A DNA stretch of 64,000 nucleotides, taken from contig NZ_VRKW01000009.1 of assembly GCF_009746715.1 (NCBI RefSeq), positions 112,235-176,234 of the forward strand. Reading direction: 5' to 3'. The translations under genes were made by a program, and so were the position numbers. Every line of letters begins with the position of its first letter. The first letter of the stretch is position 1. Positions 63,897 through 64,000 of the stretch are shown piece after piece. This stretch comes from Ketobacter sp. MCCC 1A13808. GTDB lineage: Bacteria > Pseudomonadota > Gammaproteobacteria > Pseudomonadales > Ketobacteraceae. The notes beneath the pieces are model-generated. The model was not told the DNA's origin, ran no database searches, and was given only the letters and a program-made list of their open reading frames with translations.

Positions 63897-64000
63897 ATTT
63901 GACCCGGCTTTTGCACCGAATATTGACCCGCCTAATACGGCCGATTATGGCCTAAACAATTCTGTTATTACCAGTCTTCCTTTCCCTCTGTTGTGTGGTT
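63888..64000 (+). mobile_element. Terminus of an insertion sequence, possibly IS21 family (partial)
   Basis: From about 63888 (TGCATC) the sequence holds two copies of TTGACCCG (63899-63906 and 63924-63931) about 25 bp apart. Repeated short motifs near the ends, with TG at the tip, are typical of IS21-family elements, where the transposase binds multiple terminal repeats. It interrupts the GFA gene. The transposase lies beyond the window, so the family call is tentative. Confidence 0.45.

Noticed and set aside
60300..63900. Integron cassette array
   Set aside because: Small same-strand genes (methyltransferase, GNAT, GFA) looked cassette-like, and isolated GTTGGGC and ACTTAAC sequences occur, but I found no paired attC-type inverted core sites between the genes.
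1..64000. tRNA, rRNA, CRISPR array or prophage
   Set aside because: No tRNA-like cloverleaf, rRNA segment, regularly spaced repeats or phage structural genes were seen in reading the window.

Overview
The window comes from a free-living, Gram-negative gammaproteobacterium of moderate GC content. The order hupB-like / rubredoxin / ubiC / ubiA / phoB / phoR, followed by pstSCAB-phoU, resembles Pseudomonas. The DUF1302/DUF1329 pair, TRAP transporter, CaiB-type racemase and oversized PstC/PstA fit a marine or hydrocarbon-associated pseudomonad relative (Marinobacter/Alcanivorax/Ketobacter-like). The genus is an inference, not a read-out. I saw no rRNA, tRNA or CRISPR array.

Layout. 1-5.1 kb: a paired M16 protease operon (one active-site copy, one degenerate) running into rsmD, then a YbaK-HDOD signalling protein. 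5.1-8.5 kb (minus strand): an unknown exported protein, a dicarboxylate/amino-acid symporter broken by one frameshift, a small SCP2-like protein, an HU-family protein and a 54-residue rubredoxin. 8.9-12.6 kb: ubiC-ubiA and phoB-phoR. 12.7-20.8 kb: yajQ, a DUF4124 protein and the complete minus-strand pstS-pstC-pstA-pstB-phoU operon. Both phoB and pstS are preceded by a Pho box exactly 10 nt upstream of a -10 hexamer, so PhoB should control itself and the phosphate uptake system. 20.9-24.5 kb: a three-part TRAP transporter split around a YciA-type thioesterase. 24.6-26.8 kb: uvrD. 27.1-30.5 kb: DUF1302-DUF1329 envelope pair. 30.8-34.8 kb: four exported proteins of unknown role, one with a hydrolase fold whose nucleophile serine is replaced. 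35-40 kb: a 7TM diguanylate cyclase, then an alcohol dehydrogenase / thioesterase / aldehyde dehydrogenase operon. 40.3-44.6 kb: an RND efflux adaptor and pump without an outer-membrane channel. 44.7-47.6 kb: convergent RNA helicases rhlE and dbpA. 47.8-60.2 kb: a CHASE-GGDEF-EAL protein, CaiB-family racemase, acyltransferase, two alpha/beta hydrolases, a deletion-bearing DUF4334 pseudogene, Dps, an outer-membrane barrel, a membrane peroxiredoxin, a class II aldolase divergent from an AraC regulator (with a 21-bp-spaced direct repeat between them) and a SelW-like protein.

60.3 kb to the end is visibly more AT-rich and looks like a decaying accessory island. It holds a methyltransferase frameshifted in an A7 run, a GNAT acetyltransferase, a start-less DUF4225 (polymorphic-toxin-associated) fragment followed by a small membrane protein, a shortened DUF4272 protein and a GFA gene whose 3' end is replaced by what looks like the terminus of an insertion sequence, possibly IS21-like, running out of the window.

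The strongest points to follow up are the toxin/immunity-like debris at 61.8-62.8 kb, the nucleophile-less hydrolase at 30.8 kb, the periplasmic propeller and coiled-coil inserts in PstC/PstA, the three disrupted genes (symporter, DUF4334, methyltransferase) and the AraC operator candidate.
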